DNA from: Deltaproteobacteria bacterium
Lineage (GTDB): Bacteria > Desulfobacterota > Binatia > HRBIN30 > CADEER01
Reading direction: 5' to 3'
Assembly (NCBI GenBank): GCA_029262455.1
Contig: JAJCZJ010000070.1
Span: 1-64,000, forward strand
DNA length: 64,000 nt
The notes below the pieces were generated by a model. The model saw only the letters and a program-made list of their open reading frames with translations. It was not told where the DNA came from and did not search any database. Numbering within the stretch: position 1 is the first letter of the stretch; the number at the start of each line of letters is the position of its first letter. Shown here piece by piece: positions 17,887-26,357 of the stretch. Made by a program: the position numbers and the translations under genes.

Positions 17887-18374
17887 TCCGGCACCAACCG
17901 CCAGCGGCGATCGACTGTTGCCAAGCGCCAGCCCGCTCGCACCTCTTCGAAGACTGCGCTTCCTTGCACAACTTGGGTCTCGCCGCGCTTGCGCGAACCC
18001 ACGCCGAGCAAACGCAACAACGCCAGTTGGCGCTCCACGACGGGAATCGCCTCCCCCCGACCGAAGCCGTTGAGAATCTCGCTTCGCTCATCGATGTGAA
18101 GATCATCGACATAGCGAAGCGTCGCTTCGAATTGCAGATCGTACAAGCTCGATCCGAAACGGAAGTGATCGGTCAGATACTTGTACTCGCCGCCGCCGAC
18201 ACGAAATTCGACAACCTCGAACACTCCGCTGCCGAACGAACGCAACGCCTGCTCCGCGGTCGTCGCCGAGCCGTCAAACGGAAGTGCCGGCCGGCGAGAC
18301 TCAGAGCAAGCCAACAAGCCGAAAGCCAACACGGTGGCCAACGTCAAACAGGAAACAGGTTGCGAGAGGTTCAT
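17883..18374 (-). CDS. Small lipoprotein of unknown function, coupled to the SGNH hydrolase
   Basis: 163 residues from the ATG at 18374, which begins a lipoprotein signal ending FGLLACSES; the cysteine of LLAC is the likely lipidation site. The mature part is mostly strands (FEVVEFRVGGGEYKYLTDHF, FEATLRYVDDL) and contains no recognised domain. It overlaps the downstream hydrolase gene by four bases. The shared operon suggests that it works with the hydrolase at the envelope. Confidence 0.72.
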   Translation of the reverse strand: MNLSQPVSCLTLATVLAFGLLACSESRRPALPFDGSATTAEQALRSFGSGVFEVVEFRVGGGEYKYLTDHFRFGSSLYDLQFEATLRYVDDLHIDERSEILNGFGRGEAIPVVERQLALLRLLGVGSRKRGETQVVQGSAVFEEVRAGWRLATVDRRWRLVPE

Positions 18375-18547
18375 CCGCGCGAGACCATAGCTAGAAACAC
18401 CAAGGGACGCCACGCCGCTCGAAAAACTGGCCACGAATGAACCTGGCCCGCACACTGTGCACTAAACATTTTGTTTCTGCGCGGCGCGCAAAGATTCTCA
18501 TCGACAATGAAGACTGGGAGCTCCAACTGCCGCCAGATACGGTCCGA

Positions 18548-18591
18548 GAAAACCAGATCCGCTACGCGGCTCGGGCGGAGCCTCGCCCTCC
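18548..18591. repeat. 44-bp dispersed repeat, copy 2
   Basis: Base-for-base identical to 14267-14310 and in the same orientation. Flanking bases differ outside the unit apart from a few preceding the copy. Confidence 0.9.
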
Positions 18592-18597
18592 ATTTTT

Positions 18598-18730
18598 CGG
18601 ATCCGTGTTCATCAGTGTTCATCCGTGGCCGAGTTCTTCGTCCGCATTATCCGCGTCCACCGGCGTTCATCAGCGGTTTGGTTCCGGCCGGCGGCCGGGC
18701 TGGGTTCATCCGTGTTCATCCGTGGCCTAG
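18598..18730. repeat. Cluster of degenerate TTCATC mini-repeats
   Basis: Three stretches (about 18598-18631, 18649-18683 and 18704-18730) read GTGTTCATC(A/C)GTG, GGCGTTCATCAGCGGTTTGG and GTGTTCATCCGTGG. They are diverged members of the mini-repeat family, ending seven bases before the stop of the gene at 18737. Confidence 0.7.
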
Positions 18731-18736
18731 AAAATG

Positions 18737-20119
18737 TCACGGCTGGATGGCGATATCCGAGGGCCCAATCGTCGAGTTGAGCGCGACCGTAGCCACCACT
18801 GTCCGCGACGCGATATCGACGACCGACACCGTTTGCTCGAGACCGTTGCCAACCAGTGCGACAGCTCCATCACTCGAAACCGCTGCCCGGATCGGCGCGG
18901 TTCCGACTGCGATCGTCTCCACATCCATTGGGGAGGAGCTTAGATCGACGATCGAGACGGACCCGGGGCCGATCGAGATCGGTTCGAAAATCACGTTCAG
19001 GTTCGTGACGATCGCGAGGCTCTGGTTCGGCACCAGGTCTACGTCGAACGGCGTCGGCCCGATTCCGTCGGCCAAGATACTGACGACGGACGGCGACATC
19101 GGAGTCTCGAGATCGAGAACGGCAAACGTACCGTCCTCGGTTAGGTTGGGATCGGTGAAGGAATGGACAACGTAACCGAGGGTGCCATTCGCCGACCAAG
19201 CGACACCCGACGGATCGTTTTCACCTGTCACCAGCGTAGAGACGATCTCCAGTGTCGCCGTGTCGATCACGCTCACACTTCCACCGACAGAATTGACCAA
19301 AAGGAAAGCGCCGTCCGATCGCAATGCCATTTCTTCCGGTTGCCTTGGTACGGCCAAATTCACCACCAATCGCCGCTCCGCCAGATCGATCACGGAGACC
19401 ACGCTCGCTGCGTAGTTGGTAACGTAGGCCGTCTGCCCATCCGGGTGGATCGCCACCCCTGTGGGTATGCTGTCTGCACCGACTTCAATGACGGCGACTG
19501 TCTCGCCAGCAATGACATCGACGATCGCGACAGAACCACCCGGTGCAGCACCGGGCGCCAGTGCTGCGATGATCGACTGCGGCAGGAACCCAACACCACA
19601 GGCGACAACCGCCGTACGACCATCAGGCGTAAAACGGACGCTGAAAGGACCCGGCGCAACATCAACCGCGATCCGTCCCATGACTTCGACGTTAGTGCCA
19701 TCGACACTGAGGACCGTCATCGCCAGGTCGTCAAAGTCGGCGGTGTAAGCCAATCGAGTTACTGTGATCGACACCGGATCGCCCACTCCGAAGGCGTTCT
19801 CCGCAATCAACGAAACCTCTCCGGCAGCAACTCCGGCGGGAACACGCACCACGGCGTTCTCACCCGCGCCGGATTCCACGCGCGGCGCCTCGATCCCGTC
19901 GACGGTCACTCGAACTCCGGGTCCGCTGAAACCCATCAAGGTCAAGTGCTCGCCAATGACGACGAGGCCATCGCCGTTCTCATCGACGATGCTCTCAACG
20001 ATCGGCGGCGGACCGGCGACGTCGTCGTCCCCCCCGCACCCCAGCGATGCCGTAGCCATCCATGCAAAGACCAACGAGAGCGCTGCTCTAACCACACCAA
20101 CCTTCTGGTACTCAAACAT
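18737..20119 (-). CDS. YVTN-type beta-propeller lipoprotein with an IPT/TIG-like N-terminal domain
   Basis: 460 residues from the ATG at 20119 after a GGGAGG ribosome site. The signal ends ATASLGCGGDDD, a lipobox. An IPT/TIG-like domain follows (about 35-125: VTVDGIEAPRVESG...VVRVPAGVAAGEVSL). The rest is a seven-bladed propeller of the YVTN kind: GVAIHPDGQTAYVTNYAASVVSVIDLAERRL and similar units at ~40-residue spacing. The domain is extracellular or periplasmic, probably for protein or ligand binding; no catalytic residues are evident. Transcribed alone. Confidence 0.85.
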   Translation of the reverse strand: MFEYQKVGVVRAALSLVFAWMATASLGCGGDDDVAGPPPIVESIVDENGDGLVVIGEHLTLMGFSGPGVRVTVDGIEAPRVESGAGENAVVRVPAGVAAGEVSLIAENAFGVGDPVSITVTRLAYTADFDDLAMTVLSVDGTNVEVMGRIAVDVAPGPFSVRFTPDGRTAVVACGVGFLPQSIIAALAPGAAPGGSVAIVDVIAGETVAVIEVGADSIPTGVAIHPDGQTAYVTNYAASVVSVIDLAERRLVVNLAVPRQPEEMALRSDGAFLLVNSVGGSVSVIDTATLEIVSTLVTGENDPSGVAWSANGTLGYVVHSFTDPNLTEDGTFAVLDLETPMSPSVVSILADGIGPTPFDVDLVPNQSLAIVTNLNVIFEPISIGPGSVSIVDLSSSPMDVETIAVGTAPIRAAVSSDGAVALVGNGLEQTVSVVDIASRTVVATVALNSTIGPSDIAIQP

Positions 20120-20251
20120 GTGCCGACCCCCTCCCAGACTCTTCCTTGCGTGACCCAAGCACGCCCCGGGAATCCCAGCAAACGGGCGCGCGGGTGGAAA
20201 TCGTAGGCCGGCCTTTTGCCATAGGGCACGTCACTAGAGTATGGAAGGTAC

Positions 20252-21499
20252 ATGATCCCCGATACTTCCCACCTGAGCGGAGAGACTCTCGATGTCGTGA
20301 CCCCGTCGCACTACGTCGACCACGGCTATCCGGACGCCGAGTGGACTTGGTTGCGACAGAACGACCCCGTGCATTGGTACGATCGCCACAACGTCGATCC
20401 GTTCTGGGCCATTACCAAACACGCCGACATCATCACCATCGGCAAGCGTCCGGACATCTTCCTCAATGGACCGCGGATAGCGGTTTTTACGAACGACCTG
20501 CCACCGCCGCCCGAAGGCGCATCGCGCCACCTATTGAACATGGATCCGCCCGACCACGCGCGCTACCGGCGGGTGACAAGCAAATGGTTCACTCCGCGGG
20601 CGATCAAAGCCATGGACGCGAAAGTCGAGCGCGTCACCCGCGACGTGCTCGACGATGCCGCGAAGAGCGAGGAAGGCGACTTCGTCGCGACCATCTCGGC
20701 GCGCATCACCATCGCAGTGATCGCGGAGATGCTCGGAGTGGATCGTGACCACTGGGATGCGCTTTTTCGCTGGACCAACGAGATCATCGCGCCGCAGGAC
20801 CCCGAGTTCAATCAAGGCCGGAGCCCGAGGGACACAGGTGAGGCAGCGCGGGAAGAGCTCTTCGCTCTCTTTAGCGGCCTCGCCGAAGAACGTCAGAAGC
20901 AGCCCTCTGACGACATCGTCAGTGTCGTCGCGAACGGCACGGTCAACGGCGAACCCCTGCCGATGGTCGAGCATCTGTCCTACTATTTCCTGCTGGTCGT
21001 GGCCGGCAACGAGACAACGCGCAACGCCATGACCGGCGGCATGCTCGCTTTGCTCGATAACCCCAACCAATGGGAAAAGCTCCGCGCCGACCCCACTCTG
21101 GTCGACAGTGCCGTCGAGGAAGTGGTGCGCTGGACCAACCCGGTGATTCAGTTCGCTCGCACCGCAACGGAAGACTACGAGCTGCGAGGGAAAACGATCA
21201 AGGCCGGCCAGTCCGTATGCTTGTTCTACGGGTCAGGCAATCGAGACGAAGAGGTGTTCGACGCGCCCTTCGAGTTTCGAGTCGACCGCCAGCCCAACCC
21301 GCACATTGGATTCGGCATGGGTGAGCACGTTTGCCTCGGTGCCCACCTGGCACGGCTCGAACTCCGCCACGCCTTCGCTCAACTCGCCCAACGGCTCGAG
21401 TCGTGCGAGGTGACCGGTTCGGTCGAGCGCGCCCAATCCAGCTTCGTCGGCGGGATTAAGCGAGCCCCGATGAAGTGGAAGATCCGGGCAGCGAACTAG
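20252..21499 (+). CDS. Cytochrome P450
   Basis: 415 residues; the ATG follows GGAAGG. All P450 landmarks are present: I-helix oxygen-binding motif A251-G-N-E-T-T256, ExxR at E290-V-V-R293, and the heme loop FGMGEHVCLGAHLARLE with ligand Cys361. The soluble class I length, HLLNMDPPDHARYRRV near residue 95 and NPHIGFGMGEHVCLGAHLA closely resemble CYP families acting on fatty acids, steroids or terpenes in actinobacteria and environmental proteobacteria (CYP124/125/142-like). Electron partners (ferredoxin, reductase) are not adjacent. Substrate not determined. Confidence 0.95.
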   Translation: MIPDTSHLSGETLDVVTPSHYVDHGYPDAEWTWLRQNDPVHWYDRHNVDPFWAITKHADIITIGKRPDIFLNGPRIAVFTNDLPPPPEGASRHLLNMDPPDHARYRRVTSKWFTPRAIKAMDAKVERVTRDVLDDAAKSEEGDFVATISARITIAVIAEMLGVDRDHWDALFRWTNEIIAPQDPEFNQGRSPRDTGEAAREELFALFSGLAEERQKQPSDDIVSVVANGTVNGEPLPMVEHLSYYFLLVVAGNETTRNAMTGGMLALLDNPNQWEKLRADPTLVDSAVEEVVRWTNPVIQFARTATEDYELRGKTIKAGQSVCLFYGSGNRDEEVFDAPFEFRVDRQPNPHIGFGMGEHVCLGAHLARLELRHAFAQLAQRLESCEVTGSVERAQSSFVGGIKRAPMKWKIRAAN

Positions 21500-21516
21500 T
21501 GGTAGTCGGCCGCCCC

Positions 21517-23319
21517 CTACCCCACCGCTGCAACAGCATCTCCCCCGTCGAGTGAAGCAGCCATTGTTTCGTGCGGCAAGGTGAACCAAAACGTAGAGCC
21601 GGAGCCAACTTCGCTATCGACACCAACGCTACCCCCTAGTTCTTCCGCGATGCGTCGGACAATCGAGAGACCGAGCCCGTGGCCTTCGACGCGGCGATCT
21701 CCGACACGCGCAAACTCCTCAAACAAGTGCGCCTGCTGCTCGACATTCAGCCCGTCGCCGTTGTCGCGCACCCAAAATCGCACCTTGCCATCGACCGGGA
21801 CGTCGGTACCAAGCTCAATTCGCGGTGGCGCGCCTCCGTACTTGATCGCGTTGCTGATGTAGTTCGCCCAGATCGCCTCGACCCAAGGCGCATGCCCTAG
21901 GGCGCCCGGCCACTCATCGGAGAAAACAACCTCCGCATCTTTCTCGGCGATCAGCGTAGCGAGTCGATCCAGAGCGTTACGCGCACTTGCCTCGACATGG
22001 ATGGGCACACAAGCGGCTTTTCGGCCCTTCCGCACACTCGCGAGCAACAGGAGATCGTCGATGATGGCATTGATGCGGCCGCATGCACGCTCACTGGTTG
22101 CGAACAACTGGCGCTCATCCGGAGTGAGGCGGTCGGCAGCTGACTCACATGCCAGATCGAGAAAACCAGCGACGACGTTGAGGGGATTCTTGAGATCGTG
22201 CGCAACCAGCCGAGCGTAAGCATCGAGATCTCGGACAAGCTCGACGCGATCGGTCACGTCGCGCCAGATTCCGATACACCGAAGGACCGCACCGTCTTCA
22301 TCGAGGATCGGCGCTCCCCATCCCTCCAGGCAATACAACGTTCCGTCTGTGTGCGTCACACGGAGATCCATTTTTTGAAAGTGCCCCGCCATGACCGCCT
22401 CAATCGCGTTCGCAAACGGCAGCCGATCCTCGCTACACACGGTCTTGAGCACCGAAAACGCGTCCTCGTAAAGAGAATCAGGTACACGGCCGGTAAACAT
22501 CTCGAAGGCCGGGCTGACGTACTGGATTCTGCGGTCCGGTGACCAGATCCAGATGATATCCGAGCTGTGCTCCGCAAGCTGGCGGAACCGAGCCTCGCTC
22601 TCCCGCAACGCCCGCTCCGCTCTCCAAAGGCGAAATCGCCGTTCCCCCTGCTTGTGCGCAACGATCACCGATACGCCGACACCGACGAGAGCGAACATGC
22701 TGATCGGTTGGAACCCGCCAACGAATAGCGCCGAAACAAGGATCGCCAATACCGCTTCGACCACCACGAAGAGCTGATAGCGTAACCTCCACGGCATCAT
22801 CAGCGGAATCGCCAATGTGAGATTCACGGCGACAACCGGGACGGGGAATACCTCGTTCACCCAGAGCGCATGCCAAACCGAACTCGCGTGCCACCAACCC
22901 GCCACGCACACAACGACCCACGCAAGAACAAGAGAACGCCGCTCGTGTCGCAGCAGCGATAGCACTCCGACGCACATTGAGATCGTAAGAACCTTCTCCA
23001 GGAGAAGGATTCCAGCGATGTCTCGGTAGACAAACCAATCCTCGAGACTCAGCACTGCGTAAACTGCCATCACGATCTGCAACATCGTACGCAGACCATC
23101 GGCCAACTCCTCGCCAGAGCCCTCCCAGTACTCGTCGATCTCGGATCTACTGCCGCAACGAAGAGACGAGTCTATCGAGCGCTTGGACGCCGGAGTTTGA
23201 ACCGACCCGGAAGCATCGACTGTCGCCCCGCCGACTTCGAAGTTCGCCTGCGGAAGGATCGTCCCCCCGGTGCCGCGCACGCTCACGAGAGGACCGCTTT
23301 CTCCACTATGCAGATCCAC
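21517..23319 (-). CDS. PAS-containing membrane sensor histidine kinase
   Basis: About 600 residues from GTG 23319; the first ~60 residues are low complexity and the start is uncertain. Six or so membrane helices (about 80-225) form the sensor part. A PAS domain follows (about 245-375, IIWIWSPDRRIQYVSPAFEMFTGRVPDS with a PAC-like tail). The kinase core has LVAHDLKNPLNVVAGF (phospho-acceptor His), NYISNAIKYG (N box), VRDNGDGL (G1) and GHGLGLSIVRR (G2). No response regulator is next to it; the nearest is at 25689. It ends 18 bases from the P450 stop (convergent). Confidence 0.88.
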   Translation of the reverse strand: MDLHSGESGPLVSVRGTGGTILPQANFEVGGATVDASGSVQTPASKRSIDSSLRCGSRSEIDEYWEGSGEELADGLRTMLQIVMAVYAVLSLEDWFVYRDIAGILLLEKVLTISMCVGVLSLLRHERRSLVLAWVVVCVAGWWHASSVWHALWVNEVFPVPVVAVNLTLAIPLMMPWRLRYQLFVVVEAVLAILVSALFVGGFQPISMFALVGVGVSVIVAHKQGERRFRLWRAERALRESEARFRQLAEHSSDIIWIWSPDRRIQYVSPAFEMFTGRVPDSLYEDAFSVLKTVCSEDRLPFANAIEAVMAGHFQKMDLRVTHTDGTLYCLEGWGAPILDEDGAVLRCIGIWRDVTDRVELVRDLDAYARLVAHDLKNPLNVVAGFLDLACESAADRLTPDERQLFATSERACGRINAIIDDLLLLASVRKGRKAACVPIHVEASARNALDRLATLIAEKDAEVVFSDEWPGALGHAPWVEAIWANYISNAIKYGGAPPRIELGTDVPVDGKVRFWVRDNGDGLNVEQQAHLFEEFARVGDRRVEGHGLGLSIVRRIAEELGGSVGVDSEVGSGSTFWFTLPHETMAASLDGGDAVAAVG

Positions 23320-23355
23320 CTCAACCGCCTATGATAACGCCCAACAGCCATTTAC

Positions 23356-23384
23356 TCATTTGTATAACTTAATTATTCAAATGA
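23356..23384. promoter_or_regulatory. 29-bp near-perfect palindrome, probable TetR operator
   Basis: Half-sites TCATTTGTATAA and TTATTCAAATGA match at 11 of 12 positions around a five-base spacer CTTAA. It lies in an AT-rich pocket between the divergent kinase gene (start near 23319) and the TetR-family gene (start 23414). Size and placement fit an autoregulated TetR operator that could also control the kinase. Confidence 0.65.
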
Positions 23385-23413
23385 ATGAACAACGTTTTCA
23401 CGGGAGAGCGAAA

Positions 23414-24058
23414 ATGACCAGGAGTGCAGGACAAAAGGGGGGTGACACGCGGCAGCGCATCTTGCAGGTCGCGCTGGAAGTCTTTGCGGCGAATGGCTTC
23501 GAGGGAACCAAGACCAGAGACATCGCAGCCCGTGCCGCCGTAAACCAGGGACTCATCACCTACTACTTTGAAACCAAGCTAAAACTCTGGCGTGCGGCAG
23601 TCGACTTGGCTTTCTCTGCCATGCGCGACGCCGTAGCAATCGCCGACGCCCCTGAGCTCGAAGAACACCAGCGTGCAAGCCACCTCCTAAAGGGCTACGT
23701 CCGGTTCGTCGCGCAGAATCCACAAGTCGTTCGCTTGTTACACGACGAAGGCCGGCGGCGCGGCGAACGCATGCGTTGGATGGTCGATCGGCACGTGCGA
23801 CCGATGTACGAGGGCCTGATCGAACTGATCGGGTACGCACAGGATCGCGAAATGTTTCCCGGCCACATCGAACCAGCCTACATCTTCTACACGATCGCCG
23901 GGGCCGTGAGCTTCATGTACCACCAGGCCGAGGAATGCCGCCGGCTAACCGGCCTGGACGCAAGCGACGACGAGGTCGTCGAGGCGCACGCCGAAGCAGT
24001 CGTCAGCCTCCTCTTGGCGCCGGCGAAGGTCGAGATCGCAGCCCAGACTCAGCCCTGA
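23414..24058 (+). CDS. TetR/AcrR-family transcriptional regulator
   Basis: 214 residues from the ATG at 23414, preceded by GGGAGAG; a longer reading from 23381 would begin inside the palindrome. The N-terminal HTH is typical: TRQRILQVALEVFAANGFEGTKTRDIAARAAVNQGLITYYFETKLKLW. The ligand domain (about 70-205) is all-helical and resembles the AcrR/CecR-like group (FVAQNPQVVRLLHDEGRR...MYEGLIELIGYAQ). It probably represses its own gene and possibly the divergent kinase through the palindrome just upstream. Inducer unknown; the nearby P450 suggests a lipophilic compound. Confidence 0.92.
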   Translation: MTRSAGQKGGDTRQRILQVALEVFAANGFEGTKTRDIAARAAVNQGLITYYFETKLKLWRAAVDLAFSAMRDAVAIADAPELEEHQRASHLLKGYVRFVAQNPQVVRLLHDEGRRRGERMRWMVDRHVRPMYEGLIELIGYAQDREMFPGHIEPAYIFYTIAGAVSFMYHQAEECRRLTGLDASDDEVVEAHAEAVVSLLLAPAKVEIAAQTQP

Positions 24059-24124
24059 ATTGGCCCGACGCTATCCACGCCGCCGTCGCAATGGAGTCGA
24101 GGGGCCGGCAATCCAATCCGGCGA

Positions 24125-25450
24125 CTACGGGCAGGCACTGGTATCGGTTCGGCACTTGCCTGTAACGACGTTAAGCCAACCGCCCTGGGCGCCGCAGGTG
24201 TCGGGACTCAAAATCATTAGGTGCGCTTCGAGCCCACCGTCATCGCAGTCCCCGCAACGGGCACAGTCCGTTTCGACGAACAAGTCGAAACCCCGTTCAC
24301 CGCTTAGGGAGTTTGCCTCGCTGCTCGAAGTTGGCGGCAGCGGCCCCGCCTGCCAGAGGAACGGTGACGCAGCGTCGGCCCCCCTGACGCGATACGTAGT
24401 ACTACCGCTTGCCGGCGACGACACGATGCGAAACGAAGTCTCGGGAGTATGAGCGGTTACAGCCCCACCTACATACACATCGAGCCCAACGACAGCGCCG
24501 CCGTATTGTCCCGCGGATGCGTCCACCGCGACATTGCTTCCGTGGATATGCAGGGTCCCGAGGCCTAGAGGATTCACCTCTGGCCACTTCGAGTTGTTGC
24601 TGTTCAATCCCACCCGCAGACCAGCGACTTGCGGCGGCGAGGCGCCCGGTGCGACTTTGACGCCGATAGCCGATCCAAAAATCCGGACATCGCCGCGAAG
24701 GGAAACATCGATCGCAACTTCGGAGGTCGCGACCTCTCCGGCAAACATCCACATCTCCGAGCACTGAGAGAAAATGCCCTTCGGTCCCGACACCCGACTG
24801 TCGTAGAAATAGTGCTGGCTCTGAGGAGAACCCGGATCGACGTTTTCGAAGGGCGCTCCACATTGCTCATACACCGCAAAGTTGGTGCCCTCAATCGCGA
24901 CATCGTACCACCGTGATGTACCACCGTGAAACCACCAGACCCCGTAGCCGAGAACATCATTCAGGCCACCACCTCCGTCACTCGTAACGCGCAGTCGTTC
25001 GAAGTGGAGCTCGTCGCAATTCTCCGCAAAGACCCCCTGAAGGGTCGACAACGAGCGTGAGACTCCCGCAAACGTGACATGACTGAAGATGTGCCCGACA
25101 GACCCATACGTCGAGCAATGAAGTGGCCCGAAGGTCCCTGGCCCAATCTCAACCCTGAGTGGCGTCGTCGCCGTCGGGCTTCGGCTGTCGATCTCATCGA
25201 CCAGAGACGCTGTCGTCGTAAAACAGTTCACGTACTCCGTACAGTCTGATCTGAGATGCAGCAGTTCAAACGGCAGAGCAGCGAGGAGGCCCGCGTCGAC
25301 ACTCTCGAGCGCTGTTTGGACGTTACCCCCAAGCGTCCACGAAAGGCCCGCGTCATCAAATCCGATATCCGAGGCCTCGGTCTGCCCCAGCCCCACACTC
25401 GGAACCGCAATGAGAAACATGATCGGGATAAAGACTCTTGCACACGTCAT
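24125..25450 (-). CDS. Secreted protein of unknown function, possibly beta-helix
   Basis: 441 residues from the ATG at 25450 after AGGAGG, which begins a clear signal peptide (MTCARVFIPIMFLIAVPSVG). The mature part is rich in short strands and Gly/Ser turns (FERLRVTSDGGGG, VRIFGSAIGVKVAPGA, LGTLHIHGSNVAVDASAG) as in right-handed beta-helix proteins. Many paired cysteines (CTEYVNC, CARCGDC, CGAQ, CRTDTSAC) suggest an oxidised extracellular protein. No catalytic motif is recognised. Confidence 0.65.
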   Translation of the reverse strand: MTCARVFIPIMFLIAVPSVGLGQTEASDIGFDDAGLSWTLGGNVQTALESVDAGLLAALPFELLHLRSDCTEYVNCFTTTASLVDEIDSRSPTATTPLRVEIGPGTFGPLHCSTYGSVGHIFSHVTFAGVSRSLSTLQGVFAENCDELHFERLRVTSDGGGGLNDVLGYGVWWFHGGTSRWYDVAIEGTNFAVYEQCGAPFENVDPGSPQSQHYFYDSRVSGPKGIFSQCSEMWMFAGEVATSEVAIDVSLRGDVRIFGSAIGVKVAPGASPPQVAGLRVGLNSNNSKWPEVNPLGLGTLHIHGSNVAVDASAGQYGGAVVGLDVYVGGAVTAHTPETSFRIVSSPASGSTTYRVRGADAASPFLWQAGPLPPTSSSEANSLSGERGFDLFVETDCARCGDCDDGGLEAHLMILSPDTCGAQGGWLNVVTGKCRTDTSACP

Positions 25451-25688
25451 CGAACGTCCTCCTAGGCTAGCTGTCGCGGGCGGGACTCCCCCCGCTGAAA
25501 ATGAGTACGGCCGGATCCTAGCCGCCGTCGTGGCCGCGCGAAATCGCCCGATCGAGTCATTTCTCCTAGTGCCTTTGGACCATCCAGGAGTACCAGTACA
25601 TATGGTACGGAAGGACCATTTCGTCCGGACCACGCTGCGTAGTAGATAGTGAACCGACTTTATTGATTGGGAGAGGTCCCTTACGGTC

Positions 25689-26357
25689 ATGACATCAGGT
25701 CAGATCACGGTATCCATTGTCGACGACCACCCGGTCTTCCGCGAAGGACTGCGGCAGTGCCTCAATGCGCGCAAGTCGATTCAGGTCCTGTCGGCCGTCT
25801 CGCGTGGCGCGGAGATGTGGGAGAGCATCTCGGCTGGTCACCTGCCGAGAATTGTCTTGATGGACATTGAGATGCCCGGCGGGGGCGGTATCCAAGTAAC
25901 CAAAGAACTCACCGAGAAGCATCCGACCGTCAGCGTCGTGATGCTGACCGCCTTCTCCGACACTGAGCGTGTAGTCGCAGCCCTCAAAGCAGGAGCAGTC
26001 GGGTACCTTCTCAAGAACGTCTCGCCTGACGTAATCTGCTCAACCGTCGAGCGAGTAGCGGCCGGCGAAGCGATGCTGTCTGGCGAGATCGCCGGACGCG
26101 TACTGCGCGAGTTTGAAAATGAGCGGAACGAAGACGTGCATCGAGAACGCCTGGCTGCTTTGACATCCCGCGAACACGAGATCCTTCGGCTCCTCGCTAC
26201 CGGGGACTCGAATCGCGAGATCGCCCAACGTCTATTCATCAGCCAACAGACCGTCAAGAATCATGTCGCTCACATTTTCCGCAAGCTCCAGGTCAACGAT
26301 CGCACCAAGGCCGCGCTACTAGCGGTTCAAATGGGCCTGTCCGAGAAACCCCGGTGA
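25689..26357 (+). CDS. NarL/FixJ-type response regulator
   Basis: 222 residues. Receiver domain: acidic pocket V-D-D-H (11-14), phospho-acceptor Asp59 in VLMDIEMPGGGG, and Lys109 in GYLLKN. A LuxR/GerE DNA-binding domain follows (LTSREHEILRLLATGDSNREIAQRL, then FISQQTVKNHVAHIFRKL). Its stop overlaps the start of the next gene as GTGA, so it is translated together with the histidine kinase that presumably phosphorylates it. Targets unknown. Confidence 0.95.
   Translation: MTSGQITVSIVDDHPVFREGLRQCLNARKSIQVLSAVSRGAEMWESISAGHLPRIVLMDIEMPGGGGIQVTKELTEKHPTVSVVMLTAFSDTERVVAALKAGAVGYLLKNVSPDVICSTVERVAAGEAMLSGEIAGRVLREFENERNEDVHRERLAALTSREHEILRLLATGDSNREIAQRLFISQQTVKNHVAHIFRKLQVNDRTKAALLAVQMGLSEKPR

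Larger units (their letters stand above)
18375..18736. other. Intergenic region rich in repeats
   Basis: No gene. It holds the second copy of the 44-bp repeat and three degenerate mini-repeats of the TTCATC(C/T)GTGG kind. It separates the starts of the lipoprotein operon from the end of the beta-propeller lipoprotein gene. Confidence 0.6.
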
